Source of the DNA: Lachnospiraceae bacterium
GTDB lineage: Bacteria; Bacillota; Clostridia; Lachnospirales; Lachnospiraceae
Assembly (NCBI GenBank): GCA_910574885.1
Contig: CAJTDD010000010.1
Span: forward strand, 1 to 64,000
DNA length: 64,000 nucleotides
Direction of reading: 5' to 3'
The notes below the pieces were generated by a model, which saw only the letters and a program-made list of their open reading frames with translations, made no database searches and had not been told where the DNA came from. A program made the position numbers and the translations under genes. Each line of letters opens with the position of its first letter. Position 1 is the first letter of the stretch. Shown piece after piece: positions 33,921-44,118 of this stretch.

Positions 33921-34565
33921 CTATCCTTTCAGAATCTTGACCAGCCTGCTAGTCCCAAGCCTCCGGGCCCCAAGCCTCACAAATTCCTGTGCATCCGCAA
34001 AAGACGAGATTCCCCCTGCCGCTTTCACCCCGACTTTTTCCCCGACATGCTTCTTCATGAGCTCCACATCCGCAAATGTGGCTCCCGCCGTAGAAAATCC
34101 GGTAGACGTCTTGATAAAATCCGCCCCTGCGCTTGTGACGATCTCGCACATCTTAATTTTCTCTTCCTCCGTCAGAAGGCATGTCTCAATAATCACTTTC
34201 AAGATCCGTTCTCCACATGCCTCCTTCACGGCGCGGATCTCGTCCTCCACCTCACCGTACCGCCGATCCTTCAAAAAGCCGATATTTACCACCATATCAA
34301 TCTCCGACGCACCCTTTTCAATCGCGTCTTTCGCCTCAAATACTTTCGCTTCTTTCGTACTGTAGCCGTTGGGAAACCCAATTACCGTACAGACAGGCAG
34401 CTTCTCCCCCACATATTCTGCCGCCTGCTTTACATATGCGGCAGGAATGCAGGCAGAGGCTGCCCCATATTTCACAGCGTCATCCAAGACTTCCTTTATT
34501 TCCTCCCAGGTCGCCGTCTGGGACAGTAGCGTATGGTCAACATATTTCAATATTTCCCGGTCCAT
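33921..34565 (-). CDS. deoC: Deoxyribose-phosphate aldolase
   Basis: The product is 214 residues. It has the Schiff-base lysines and motifs K-V-I-I-E-T and D-F-I-K-T-S-T-G-F of class I DERA, and the C-terminal V-K-A-A-G-G-I. It splits deoxyribose 5-phosphate into acetaldehyde and glyceraldehyde 3-phosphate. The ATG at 34565 is preferred; a GTG 9 bp upstream is possible. The start lies within the end of cdd (29-bp overlap). It is part of the udp-cdd-deoC salvage unit. Confidence 0.95.
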   Translation of the reverse strand: MDREILKYVDHTLLSQTATWEEIKEVLDDAVKYGAASACIPAAYVKQAAEYVGEKLPVCTVIGFPNGYSTKEAKVFEAKDAIEKGASEIDMVVNIGFLKDRRYGEVEDEIRAVKEACGERILKVIIETCLLTEEEKIKMCEIVTSAGADFIKTSTGFSTAGATFADVELMKKHVGEKVGVKAAGGISSFADAQEFVRLGARRLGTSRLVKILKG

Positions 34566-34998
34566 TTTCCTCACTCTCCTTACTCAGATTCCCCGGTCCA
34601 AACCCCTGCGGCAGCAATTCCTTCAATGTATAGACCTTATAGTCTTTGATTCCTGTAGCCAGGATAATCTCAAATTCCTCCGGCTGGCAGAACTCCATCA
34701 TCACCTGCCGGCAGACGCCGCAAGGAGGGGTGTATGCATCAAGCCTTCCCTCGGGTCCCCCCACAACACAGATTGCCCGGAATTGTCGCACGCCCTCGCT
34801 GACCGCCTTAAAAAATGCCGTCCTCTCGGCACAGTTTGACGGGCCGTACGCTGCGTTCTCAATATTACAGCCAGTGTAAACCCTGCCGTTTTGCGCCAGA
34901 AGGGCTGCGCCGACCCGGAAACCGGAATACGGCGCATAAGAATACGCAAGCTGGCCTATGGCAGTTCCAATCAATTCTTGTATTTCAGTTTCTGGCAT
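34537..34998 (-). CDS. cdd: Cytidine deaminase
   Basis: The product is 153 residues from the ATG at 34998, which has AAGGAGGAGG upstream. It has the zinc-site motifs C-A-E-R-T-A (C-x-E) and P-C-G-V-C-R (P-C-x-x-C). It deaminates cytidine and deoxycytidine. About 20 residues after the usual C-terminus ([10 protein letters not shown]...) extend into the start of deoC. The start overlaps the udp stop by 14 bp. Confidence 0.95.
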   Translation of the reverse strand: MPETEIQELIGTAIGQLAYSYAPYSGFRVGAALLAQNGRVYTGCNIENAAYGPSNCAERTAFFKAVSEGVRQFRAICVVGGPEGRLDAYTPPCGVCRQVMMEFCQPEEFEIILATGIKDYKVYTLKELLPQGFGPGNLSKESEENGPGNIEIC

Positions 34999-35776
34999 TG
35001 CCCTCCTCCTTATCTCTGGCAATCATTTTTTTCAGCGCGCCCACTGCCACCCGGACCGCCCTGTCCGTATCGTGGACCACAGGGTTGTCAAGCCCCTCTT
35101 TCTCCCGCTCCTGGTTCGCCACCACAAGGAAACATGCACCGGCCCTGACGCGCAGATGGCTTGCGACAACAAACAGCGCTGCCGACTCCATCTCCGATGC
35201 CAGACAGCCTAACCGTTTCCACGCTTCCCATTTGTTCAGCAATTCATAACTGACCGGCTTGGTTTCCGGGGAATGCTGCCCGTAGAAGGAATCTTTGCAC
35301 TGTACCACCCCTACATGATAATCCGCCGCAAGTTCCCTGGCAGTATCCATCAGCGCATTCGTAATACGGATATCCGCAACCGCCGGGAACTCCAAAGGCG
35401 CATACTCCCGGCTGGTTCCTTCCATCCGTACCGCCCCGCTGGCAATCACCACGTCGCCGCTCTTAACCTCTGTCTGCATGCCGCCGCAGGTTCCGATCCG
35501 GATAAATGTATCCGCCCCTGACATCACCAGTTCTTCCATGGCGATTGCTGTAGACGGGCCTCCAATCCCGGTTGACGTCACACTTACCATTACACCGTCT
35601 AAATATCCTGTATAGGTGACGTATTCACGGCTGTCCGCAACCAGCTTCGCATCGTCGAAATACTTTGCGATTTTCGCACAGCGCTTGGGATCTCCCGGGA
35701 GGATTACGTATCTCCCCACGTCGCCTTTTCCCACCTGGATATGATACTGTTTGTCCGGGTTTTCTGAATATTTCAT
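34985..35776 (-). CDS. udp: Uridine phosphorylase
   Basis: The product is 263 residues. It has the PNP/UDP family signature [16 protein letters not shown] and the uridine-type [12 protein letters not shown]. It phosphorolyses uridine to uracil and ribose 1-phosphate. It has a GGAGGG site 6 nt upstream. It lies 25 bp after the DUF1294 gene, so it may be read through from addAB. Confidence 0.93.
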   Translation of the reverse strand: MKYSENPDKQYHIQVGKGDVGRYVILPGDPKRCAKIAKYFDDAKLVADSREYVTYTGYLDGVMVSVTSTGIGGPSTAIAMEELVMSGADTFIRIGTCGGMQTEVKSGDVVIASGAVRMEGTSREYAPLEFPAVADIRITNALMDTARELAADYHVGVVQCKDSFYGQHSPETKPVSYELLNKWEAWKRLGCLASEMESAALFVVASHLRVRAGACFLVVANQEREKEGLDNPVVHDTDRAVRVAVGALKKMIARDKEEGNARN

Positions 35777-35801
35777 AAGCTTCCCTCCTTTTCTTCTTCC
35801 G

Positions 35802-36080
35802 CTAAATATTCAAATCAACTCTTAATATCCATAAGACTAACGCACATTGCAGCAGCATAAGAAACGGAATCCCTGCCCGGAACTTCCAATGCCGGGTCTT
35901 ATGCCGGAACAGATGCATCCCTGCATAACTCCCAACACTCCCTCCAAGAAGGGCAGCCAGAAACAAAGTCTTCTCCGGCACTCTCCATTTATGTCTCACG
36001 GCACAGCGTTTGTCATAGCCAAACAGCAAGAATCCTGCCATATTCGCCGCGATTAGCCAGACACATCCTATCCATAACAT
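35802..36080 (-). CDS. DUF1294-family membrane protein
   Basis: The product is 92 residues with three hydrophobic segments and the family pattern F-G-Y-D-K-R ... [23 protein letters not shown] ... R-H-K-T-R-H-W-K-F. The function of the family is not known. The start is 2 bp after the addA stop with GGAG 7 nt upstream, so it is translationally linked to addA. Confidence 0.9.
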   Translation of the reverse strand: MLWIGCVWLIAANMAGFLLFGYDKRCAVRHKWRVPEKTLFLAALLGGSVGSYAGMHLFRHKTRHWKFRAGIPFLMLLQCALVLWILRVDLNI

Positions 36081-36082
36081 TC

Positions 36083-39000
36083 CTAAACTCCAATCTCTTT
36101 CCTAAGCGTAAAGGAATAGAGAATCTTCTCTTTTACCTTCTTTAACGTCATCTGCTCCAACGCCTTGCCATAATAATCAAGCTGGGCGTGATATTTCTCT
36201 GCAAGTTCCTCTGCCCGGAAAATCTTATCCGTCTTATAGTCTAACACCACCAGGCCGTCTTCTTCCTCAAAATACACGTCGATGATTCCCTGTACCAGAA
36301 TCTGCTCGCCTTCCTGCTCATCGGGATAAATCTCCCTTGCGTCAACGCCAAGGACGAAGGGCTGCTCCTTCCACAGCCTCCCTGCCCCCGCCGCCTCCTT
36401 CATCCGCCGTCCTGCCGGGCTTTTCAGGAATCCAAGGATATCCTCTATACGGATACAGTCCGCCATGTCCTGGTTCATCTTCCCCTCTTCGGTGAAGATA
36501 CCCACAGCCGACAAAAGGCTGACTTTGTCATACTCCCGTGAAAAATCCAGAAGCTCCATCAGCCTGTGGTATGCCGTACCCCGGGACGCCCCTGTCAGTT
36601 CCTCTTCTTCCTGGAGGAATTTAGGAACCAAGGGAACCACATCCGGCTCTTCGTAGGGCATTTCCCCGAACTCTCCAAGCTCTTCCCCTGCCGTTTCCAG
36701 CAGGTATGTTCGTTTCTTTAGCTCGGACACCGTGAACTTCAGCTTTTGGCGCCGGCTTCCTGTATAGGGGTAACAGTAGGAAAACTGCTCCTTCAGCGTC
36801 TCGTGCATCGCCGGCTCATAGACGGTTTCCGTATCCCACTGCTCCAACATGGCCTTCGTGATGCGCCCTGCCGTCTCTTCCTCTACCTGTTCCCGCACGA
36901 TATCCTCGAAGGTCAGTATTTTCTTTACGATTGGCACATCCTCCGGAATCTGTACCAGCGCCGGAAGAAGCCAGTCCCAGTAGGTATTGGCCTTACTCAG
37001 ACGGCCGAAAGGCAGAGCCTCCTCCTTCTGCCCGCCGGCAAGCTCATATCCTGCCAGTTTCTTTTCCAGATTCGAGATTGTCCCGGTAATAATCAGCTTC
37101 TCTTTCGCCCGGGTAAATGCGACGTACAATACACGCAGTTCTTCTCCTAAGCTGTCTAACGCCTCTTCTTTCTGCATCGCCTTCTTGACGATGCTGGGAC
37201 TCTTCGTCCGCTTCTCAATGTCAACGGCATCCAAGCCCACGCCCATCCTGGCATGGAGGACTACGCTGCTCCTTACGTCCTGCATGTTGAACCGTTTCCC
37301 CATACCTGCCACGAACACGACAGGGAACTCAAGTCCTTTGCTCTTATGGATGGTCATAATACGCACAGTATCCGCCTGTTCGTCCTCGATACTTGCCTCC
37401 CCGTAGTCCACATCATACTTCTTGAGCTGCTCCACATAGCGCACGAAATGGAACAACCCCTTGTAACTGGTGGATTCAAAGGCTCTCGCTTTCTCCACCA
37501 GCATGTTAAGGTTCGCCTGCCGCTGCTCACCTCCCGGCAAAGCAGAAACATAGTCTCCGTATCCTGTTTCTTCCAGAATCCTCCACAGAAGTTCATGAAT
37601 CGGCGTATAGGGCACGATTCTGCGGAACGCCTCCATCTGTCCCAGGCATTCCTCCAGTTTTCTCTGAATCTTCGGGTCGCTCCCCTCTGCCCGGTAACAG
37701 GCCACCGCCTTACAGAACGGGAATTCCCGGTATTCACTCCTGACCTTCGCAAGTTCCTCTTCCGTCATTCTGCAAAAGGAGGAGGCAAGCACCGCCGCTA
37801 ACGGGATATCCTGCTGCTGATTGTCAAGGATGCGCAGATAGTCCAGCAGCACGCCAATCTCCTGGGCCTCAAAATATCCTTCCCGCGTCCCTGCATATGC
37901 GGGAATCCCTTCCCGGTTCAACACCTCCGTAAACACGTCGGCAAATCCTCTGATACTTCTTGTGAGAATCACGATATCCGAGTACCGGACAGGGCGGAAC
38001 TTTCCAGTCTTCTTATCTATAACCTGATGCCGCTCTTTCAGTTCCCGTATCCTTGAGGCAATCCCCCGCGCCTCAAGCTCCCGGTCGGTCATTTTCGCAG
38101 ATGCCACGGATTCCCGGCCTTTATCCGGCTGTCCCGCCGACTCGCCGTCTTCTCCCGGATTTCCCGGCTCATCCTCCCATTCCGGAAGGTCACTGTCTAT
38201 GACCAGGACCTCTGTTTCGAGATGTTCCCCCTCTTGATAGTCCGCCCCCACATAAAGCGCCGCCTGGTCGTCATAGGCAATCCCGCCAAGCTTCTGGGTC
38301 ATAATCTGCCGGAAAATAAAATTCACGCTGTCCAGGACTTCTTTCCGGCTGCGGAAATTCTTGTGCAGGTCAATCCTCTGTTTCAAGCATCCATTCTCCC
38401 GGTCTTCCGTATGGCTGTCCGCTTCGCAGGCAGTTTCATAAGTATGGAATTTCTCCATGAAAAGCTCTGGCCTTGAGAGGCGGAACCGATAAATGCTCTG
38501 CTTCACATCCCCCACCATGAAAATATTATAACGCCCCGAAGACACGGTGGAGATACTGGTAAGAATCGTCTCCTGTATCAAGTTGCTGTCCTGATACTCG
38601 TCTATCATAATCTCCTGAAACTGCTCCTGATACTCCCGCGCCACCGCCGAAGGACGGAACCCCTCCGCCGTCTTCTCGGCCAGAATCCTTAGCGCATACT
38701 GCTCCATATCCGAGAAATCAATCATATTCTGGCTGCGCTTCTTTTCCTCGAACCGCGCCGAGAACAGCAGTACCAGCTCGGCAAGCTCTTCCATGGCCGG
38801 CCGGCACGCCCTAAGGTCACTAAGCATTCCTTCCGCGCTCTGGTAAAAATACTGCCCCGCTAAATCTTTCACAATCTCCTTGACCTCATCCCGGATCGCC
38901 TTGACCATTGCCGCCTTCTCCCCGTCCACGGTCTTATCCCGGTTGGCGGCAAGGCGCACCCAGGAAACGCCCGCCATGGCTTTTGCCATTTTCTCGAAAG

Positions 39001-39796
39001 AACCGGCTGCAAGCAGCCCCTCTATCATCTGCTGGTCGCCAAGAAGCGTCGGCTCATATGCCGTCGGTCCGTCGGCTTCCTGACAAATGGCAAGCCCTGC
39101 CGTAAGCAGGCCGTCGGCTTCCCGCAGATACTCCATAGTATGTTCCATCGCCAGACGCACGGATTCGCTGGCTTCTAGTTCTTCTATGCTGTCGGGACGG
39201 TACGCATCCATGCATCTGCGAATCCATTCTTCCGGACTCGGGTAACTGCGGGAGAATTCATAGATTTTCAGAATCAGCTCCTCAATCTTCTTATCGTCCC
39301 GCCCGTTTCCATACGCCAGTGAAAAATCAAGGAACCGCTGGCTTTTCTGGCTGTACTTCTCCTCCAGCACCTCCCCAAGCACCTCCTGGCGCAGCAGTTT
39401 CAGTTCTCCTTCCTCCCCGGTACGGAATCCCGGGTCTATATCAATGGCATGAAAATGGTCCTTCACGACAGACAGACAAAAACTGTGGATGGTCGTAATC
39501 CGGGCATTATGTATCAGCGTCGCCTGTTGTTTCAGATGTTCATTGTCCGGGCATTCCATAAGTTTCTTCTCGATTGCCCCCCGGATTCTTTCCTTCATCT
39601 CCGCAGCCGCAGCCTCGGTAAATGTCACAATCAGCAGACGGTCCACATCTACAGGCTCGGCGTCCCTGGTCAGCATCGAGATAATACGCTCCACTAAGAC
39701 AGCCGTCTTTCCCGAACCTGCCGCAGCCGACACCAGGATATTCCTGTCTCTTACGTCAATGACCTGCTGCTGTTCCTTCGTCCACGTTACACCCAT
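36083..39796 (-). CDS. addA: ATP-dependent helicase/nuclease subunit A (AddA)
   Basis: The product is 1237 residues. It has the UvrD-type motifs: Walker A A-A-A-G-S-G-K-T, motif II I-M-I-D-E-Y-Q-D-S and motif VI V-A-F-T-R-A-K-E-K. The C-terminal PD-(D/E)XK nuclease has V-L-D-Y-K-T-D. With AddB it resects double-strand ends to a recombination hotspot sequence for RecA loading. The start is 3 bp after the addB stop and has AAAGGAG about 12 nt upstream. Confidence 0.97.
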   Translation of the reverse strand: MGVTWTKEQQQVIDVRDRNILVSAAAGSGKTAVLVERIISMLTRDAEPVDVDRLLIVTFTEAAAAEMKERIRGAIEKKLMECPDNEHLKQQATLIHNARITTIHSFCLSVVKDHFHAIDIDPGFRTGEEGELKLLRQEVLGEVLEEKYSQKSQRFLDFSLAYGNGRDDKKIEELILKIYEFSRSYPSPEEWIRRCMDAYRPDSIEELEASESVRLAMEHTMEYLREADGLLTAGLAICQEADGPTAYEPTLLGDQQMIEGLLAAGSFEKMAKAMAGVSWVRLAANRDKTVDGEKAAMVKAIRDEVKEIVKDLAGQYFYQSAEGMLSDLRACRPAMEELAELVLLFSARFEEKKRSQNMIDFSDMEQYALRILAEKTAEGFRPSAVAREYQEQFQEIMIDEYQDSNLIQETILTSISTVSSGRYNIFMVGDVKQSIYRFRLSRPELFMEKFHTYETACEADSHTEDRENGCLKQRIDLHKNFRSRKEVLDSVNFIFRQIMTQKLGGIAYDDQAALYVGADYQEGEHLETEVLVIDSDLPEWEDEPGNPGEDGESAGQPDKGRESVASAKMTDRELEARGIASRIRELKERHQVIDKKTGKFRPVRYSDIVILTRSIRGFADVFTEVLNREGIPAYAGTREGYFEAQEIGVLLDYLRILDNQQQDIPLAAVLASSFCRMTEEELAKVRSEYREFPFCKAVACYRAEGSDPKIQRKLEECLGQMEAFRRIVPYTPIHELLWRILEETGYGDYVSALPGGEQRQANLNMLVEKARAFESTSYKGLFHFVRYVEQLKKYDVDYGEASIEDEQADTVRIMTIHKSKGLEFPVVFVAGMGKRFNMQDVRSSVVLHARMGVGLDAVDIEKRTKSPSIVKKAMQKEEALDSLGEELRVLYVAFTRAKEKLIITGTISNLEKKLAGYELAGGQKEEALPFGRLSKANTYWDWLLPALVQIPEDVPIVKKILTFEDIVREQVEEETAGRITKAMLEQWDTETVYEPAMHETLKEQFSYCYPYTGSRRQKLKFTVSELKKRTYLLETAGEELGEFGEMPYEEPDVVPLVPKFLQEEEELTGASRGTAYHRLMELLDFSREYDKVSLLSAVGIFTEEGKMNQDMADCIRIEDILGFLKSPAGRRMKEAAGAGRLWKEQPFVLGVDAREIYPDEQEGEQILVQGIIDVYFEEEDGLVVLDYKTDKIFRAEELAEKYHAQLDYYGKALEQMTLKKVKEKILYSFTLRKEIGV

Positions 39797-39799
39797 ACT

Positions 39800-42700
39800 C
39801 TATGACTCTCCTTTTTCCTCATCCGCCTTCATCAACCCAAGAATCTCTTCCTTGCTTACCTTCTCAATCTCCCGGTAAACGTACCCGGGAATCTTCCGGT
39901 CAAAACCACAGACATGCCGGTATTGGCAGTAATCACATCCTGTTTCCTTTCCCTTGCGGTAAGGCGCCGCCTCTGTATTGCCATCCATAATCATCTGGTG
40001 GGATTTGGCAACCTTTCTGGCGGCATGACGCATCATCAGCAGGAATTCCTCCTCCGGCACCGTCTTCGACCCCTTCGCCAATGCGCCGTTTTTATTGTAT
40101 TTCACAGGGACGGCAAGGGATTCCCCGCCCTTTAAGTGATCCAGATGCAAAAGGACCTCTTCCTTTAAGTTGACGATACCGTCCGGGCGCAATTCTTTCA
40201 GGATTGCCTCTTCGATTTCCGTTTCCTCAAGCTTCTCCACCAGCGGATCTTTGATACGGTAATAAAATACCCCTGCCGGAACCACCTCACGCTCCGGATG
40301 CTTCTTGGCTTCCAGCTCGCAAGCCCCGTTCATATACACCATAAGCTGCAGCTGCAAACCATGATACAAGGAAATAATATCGAACGCCTTACTCCCGGTC
40401 TTGTAATCCACCACCTTTACATAGGTACGGTCATCCTCCGTGCAAGTATCCACCCGGTCAATCTTCCCGTAGGAGAAACGCAGCTCATATGCCGACGGGC
40501 GGAAATCCCCGGCTCTTAACTGCCGGGTCAGCGCCCACACGGTACACCCAAGCATCCGCTTCATGCGCACAATCATATACTCATCCCTTGCGGAGCGGTA
40601 AAGCACAGAATTGCCGTAGTCCGTCACCGCCTCGTCCACGCTTTCCTCTACATACTGTTTCCGGACTGCCTCCGGGATTTCTACCCAATCGTAACAGTTT
40701 TCTTCCACCTTCTTAGAATACCGCTCCAATGCGCCATGGCAGACATTTCCCAAATCCACCGCCTGGAATTCATACTGCTGCCGCTCCCGCAACCCTAACC
40801 CGTAGGTGAGGAAATGGGCAAACGCACAGGCCGAGAACTGTTCTATGCGGGTAATGCTGTCCTCAAAATCTTCTCCATAGAGTTTACGCGCCGCCTTCTG
40901 GGTCAATCCGTCCATGGGACGGCGGTAATATCCCGCCGCAAGCAGGCTCTCAACCTTCTTCTGCCATCTCTCATCCTTCTTATACCAGGTATACAACTCC
41001 CTCCAGACCTCGTCCATGCCGCTGCCTTTGCTCCGGAACCCGCGAATCAGCCAGTCAATCCCCAATTCTTCCGTCAATTCCCGCTTTGGAAGGCTGATTT
41101 CTTCCTCGTCCTGCACCTCAAGGTGCGGGTACAGCCTGCGCAAGTCTTGAATCAAGTATGCCGGACGGATGCTCTTCCCGTCTGACGACACCTTACTGTA
41201 ATAGATAAAAAGCCTGTCCGACGGTTTCGTCAGGTTCATGTAGAGGTAGAATTTCTGGATATACGCCTTCTCCTTCCCTCCGGGGGCAAGGGCAAGTTTT
41301 TCCTTCTGGAAATGTTCCCGGTCGCGCTCCGACAGAAGCCCGGTACGAAGGAGAGCTCCCGGCAGATGCACGTCGTTTGCCCCGATGAAAAACAGCGCGC
41401 GGATGTCCTTGAGCCTGGTACGCTCCACGTCTCCTGCCACCACCTGATCCGTACTGGGGGGAATCACGCCCACTCTCGCCTCCTCAAGCCCCGCGTCCAA
41501 AAGCTGGCAGTATTCCTCAAGGCTGACCTCCTCGCCGCCTAAAAGCTCCACGAACTTATCGAACAGCTCCACCACAATCCGGTAGACCTGCGCATACTCC
41601 TTGGCAAGGGCAAGCTCTCCCGCCTCCTGGAATTCTTCCTCCTGCCGTTTCAGCCTGACCTGCAGATTCTCCTGAACCATGAACTCATACACGGCGCAGG
41701 TGATGTCTCTTACCGTCTTTTTGCGCTGTTTCAACACGAACATCAGGGAGTCTACCTTCTCCACCAGCGCAACACGGCAGTGGTTCAGCCGCTCTAAATC
41801 CTCTCCCCGCATATGTTTCAGGCGGCGCAGCCACTTCTCCTGCCACCTCTTATAGCCTCTGATTCCAAGCCCCAGGCAATAGTTCTCCAGCTCGTCCACT
41901 TCTTCCGTGGTGAATCCGGATAAGCCTGTGCGCAGGAAACGGAACACGCTCTCGTCGCTGAAGTTCTTCTGTGCCATATTCAGAAGGCTTCGGATGTATT
42001 CCACGAAAGAATTCAGCAGGATGTTCCGCTTATGATCCATGAATACTGGGATATCATACAAATCAAACGCCCGTTTCAGATAGTCCCCGTAAGTCTCCAT
42101 ACTGCTTACGATTACGCCGATATCGCGGAAACGAAGCCCTTCCTTACGTACCAGGCGGCGGATGGCTCCTGCTGCCGCCAGCGACTCTTCCCATGGGTTT
42201 CTTGCCGCATGGATTCGGATTGCATCTTGCTCCTTCCCAAATGTCCCTGTCTGGTAACGGAACAGGTTCCGCTCCAGAAATGCCAGAGGTTCATTTCCCC
42301 GGAAACGGTATACAGGTCTTTCGTATCGGCAGATGGGTTCCTCCACCTCCACCCGGTTCTCTCTGGCAAGGCCCATAAGTGTGCTGACCATATGCTTGCT
42401 GAGGGCAAACAGTTGGTAGGGATGGCTGTACACATAAGGGTCCTCCCGCTCATCCATGGTCACTGTCACGGCCACCTTGCGGCAATGGCGCATCAGCTCC
42501 AAAAGAAGCCTGTTCTGTACAGGCGTAAAGCCGGTAAATCCATCCAGAACGACGACGCTGTCCCTAAGCATCTCCGACTGGCCGATTACCCGGCTCAAAC
42601 TATCCAGCAATTCTTCTTTTGTAATGTATTTCCGGCTCAGATAGTCGGTAAACCCTTTATATAGGATGGAAATATCCTTGAGTTTGTAATAAAGGCGGGA

Positions 42701-43147
42701 CTGGCTGCCGATAGACGCCATGACGGTAAGGAGTTCCTCTTCCCCGATATCATACTGGGTGAATTCCGAGATCACGGACTTGACCTCGGTGATGTATCCC
42801 AGTTTCTTCATATTGCCTTTCAGCACGCTTAATTCTGCCTCATAATCCCCTGCAATCTTCCTGAGAATCAGGTTCTTTCCAACATCGTCCAGCACGGGAA
42901 GCATCCCGCCTCCGATCTCTTCAAATACCCGGTAGGCAAGCCTCCCGAAGCTCAGTACGTCAATATTCATGATTCCATGTCTGGGATGTGCCATGACCAG
43001 ATCTTTCTGTGTCTGCATGGTAAACTGTTCCGGCACCAGCACGATGTAGTTCCGCTGTGGATGGCGTATGGATTCCTCCACCACGTACTGGTACAAGCCG
43101 TATGATTTCCCCGAGCCTGACGGCCCGAATATAAACTGAAGCGACAT
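39800..43147 (-). CDS. addB: ATP-dependent nuclease subunit B (AddB)
   Basis: The product is 1115 residues. It has Walker A G-P-S-G-S-G-K-S at residues 8-15 and a C-terminal nuclease with V-V-D-Y-K-T-G. Iron-sulfur cysteines are present: one at F-S-A-C-A-F and three in C-D-Y-C-Q-Y-R-H-V-C, as in characterised AddB. It pairs with AddA. It starts 30 bp after the C39-like gene with AAAGGAG 5 nt upstream. Confidence 0.96.
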   Translation of the reverse strand: MSLQFIFGPSGSGKSYGLYQYVVEESIRHPQRNYIVLVPEQFTMQTQKDLVMAHPRHGIMNIDVLSFGRLAYRVFEEIGGGMLPVLDDVGKNLILRKIAGDYEAELSVLKGNMKKLGYITEVKSVISEFTQYDIGEEELLTVMASIGSQSRLYYKLKDISILYKGFTDYLSRKYITKEELLDSLSRVIGQSEMLRDSVVVLDGFTGFTPVQNRLLLELMRHCRKVAVTVTMDEREDPYVYSHPYQLFALSKHMVSTLMGLARENRVEVEEPICRYERPVYRFRGNEPLAFLERNLFRYQTGTFGKEQDAIRIHAARNPWEESLAAAGAIRRLVRKEGLRFRDIGVIVSSMETYGDYLKRAFDLYDIPVFMDHKRNILLNSFVEYIRSLLNMAQKNFSDESVFRFLRTGLSGFTTEEVDELENYCLGLGIRGYKRWQEKWLRRLKHMRGEDLERLNHCRVALVEKVDSLMFVLKQRKKTVRDITCAVYEFMVQENLQVRLKRQEEEFQEAGELALAKEYAQVYRIVVELFDKFVELLGGEEVSLEEYCQLLDAGLEEARVGVIPPSTDQVVAGDVERTRLKDIRALFFIGANDVHLPGALLRTGLLSERDREHFQKEKLALAPGGKEKAYIQKFYLYMNLTKPSDRLFIYYSKVSSDGKSIRPAYLIQDLRRLYPHLEVQDEEEISLPKRELTEELGIDWLIRGFRSKGSGMDEVWRELYTWYKKDERWQKKVESLLAAGYYRRPMDGLTQKAARKLYGEDFEDSITRIEQFSACAFAHFLTYGLGLRERQQYEFQAVDLGNVCHGALERYSKKVEENCYDWVEIPEAVRKQYVEESVDEAVTDYGNSVLYRSARDEYMIVRMKRMLGCTVWALTRQLRAGDFRPSAYELRFSYGKIDRVDTCTEDDRTYVKVVDYKTGSKAFDIISLYHGLQLQLMVYMNGACELEAKKHPEREVVPAGVFYYRIKDPLVEKLEETEIEEAILKELRPDGIVNLKEEVLLHLDHLKGGESLAVPVKYNKNGALAKGSKTVPEEEFLLMMRHAARKVAKSHQMIMDGNTEAAPYRKGKETGCDYCQYRHVCGFDRKIPGYVYREIEKVSKEEILGLMKADEEKGES

Positions 43148-43177
43148 CTCTTCTCCTTTCCCCCAGCGGTCACGGGC

Positions 43178-44050
43178 TTATTGCAGAATCACGCATTGAT
43201 TGGAGCGGGACGCGAACGCCGCTTCAAACCTGTCTTTGTCATATTCTACCAATCCTTCCAAAGGATCTGCAATCTTGACCGTATTCTCGGTATACCCCAC
43301 AAGCACAGCCGTATGGTCGTTGGTACTCCATTCCACGTAGGCTCCTTCTTCCGTGTTCCACCCTGCAGTCGGCCTGCGTTCTGCCATATCAATTGTCACC
43401 CAGACGATTACCGGGATTCCCTGGCAGACAAGCTGGTATAATTTCTCGGGGGTGGCGCCGTTCTGGTCGATTGCACGCCGGTCGCTCTCCTGTTCTCCCA
43501 GATAGGCGTTCGCCGCGGTCACGATTGCCCCAGTGCCGCAGACATGGCCGTCCCCTTTGGGATCTCCTATAAAATAATGGTTCAAATCCGTTCCCAGAAG
43601 CCTTCCGTCTGCTCCATAACGAAGGTTCTCGGGAGCCTTGGGAAGATATACGTCTGACATCACGGTCTTGTCAACATCATAACCATAGTAATTCAGTATC
43701 ATGGTAAGGGAGGTAATCTCACATCCTTTGGGCAGTTCAGGATTCTGCTTCACTTCCGGGAAAGAAGGGAGGGAATAATCCATCCTGCGCGGAAAAACAG
43801 TGATTGCGGTGATAAGTTTTCCTTCCATCACCACGACGCGCATCCCGCTTTCCATGACGTCTGGTTTTAATTTTTCTGATAATTTGAGTTTTGAAAGATC
43901 TGACTCCTCGGCGCTGTCCGTCGATGATTCCCCTGCGGAATATACTGTCCTTGCACCTGCCGGGGCGATGAGAGATGCTGCAAATGCGGCTGCCAAGCAG
44001 ACAGCAGCCGCTTTTCTGGTCTTTTGTCTGTTCTTCAATCTAATCCTCAT
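43178..44050 (-). CDS. Exported C39-like cysteine peptidase domain protein
   Basis: The product is 290 residues. A signal peptide spans about residues 1-33 (basic start, then A-A-A-V-C-L-A-A-A-F-A-A-S-L-I-A-P-A-G-A). The C39_2-type domain has the catalytic Cys in L-P-K-G-C-E-I-T-S-L, the His in N-D-H-T-A-V-L-V-G-Y and the Asp in K-I-A-D-P-L. Such proteins process or bind peptides outside the cell; the substrate is unknown. The ATG at 44050 has GGAG only 1 nt away, which is too close; a TTG four codons in has GAGG at better spacing and may be the true start. It lies 30 bp before addB. Confidence 0.8.
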   Translation of the reverse strand: MRIRLKNRQKTRKAAAVCLAAAFAASLIAPAGARTVYSAGESSTDSAEESDLSKLKLSEKLKPDVMESGMRVVVMEGKLITAITVFPRRMDYSLPSFPEVKQNPELPKGCEITSLTMILNYYGYDVDKTVMSDVYLPKAPENLRYGADGRLLGTDLNHYFIGDPKGDGHVCGTGAIVTAANAYLGEQESDRRAIDQNGATPEKLYQLVCQGIPVIVWVTIDMAERRPTAGWNTEEGAYVEWSTNDHTAVLVGYTENTVKIADPLEGLVEYDKDRFEAAFASRSNQCVILQ

Positions 44051-44118
44051 ACTCCTTTTCTTTTAAAATATCATGACTCTATTTTAAAACATTTTGAGGA
44101 TATTCACAACAGTAATTT

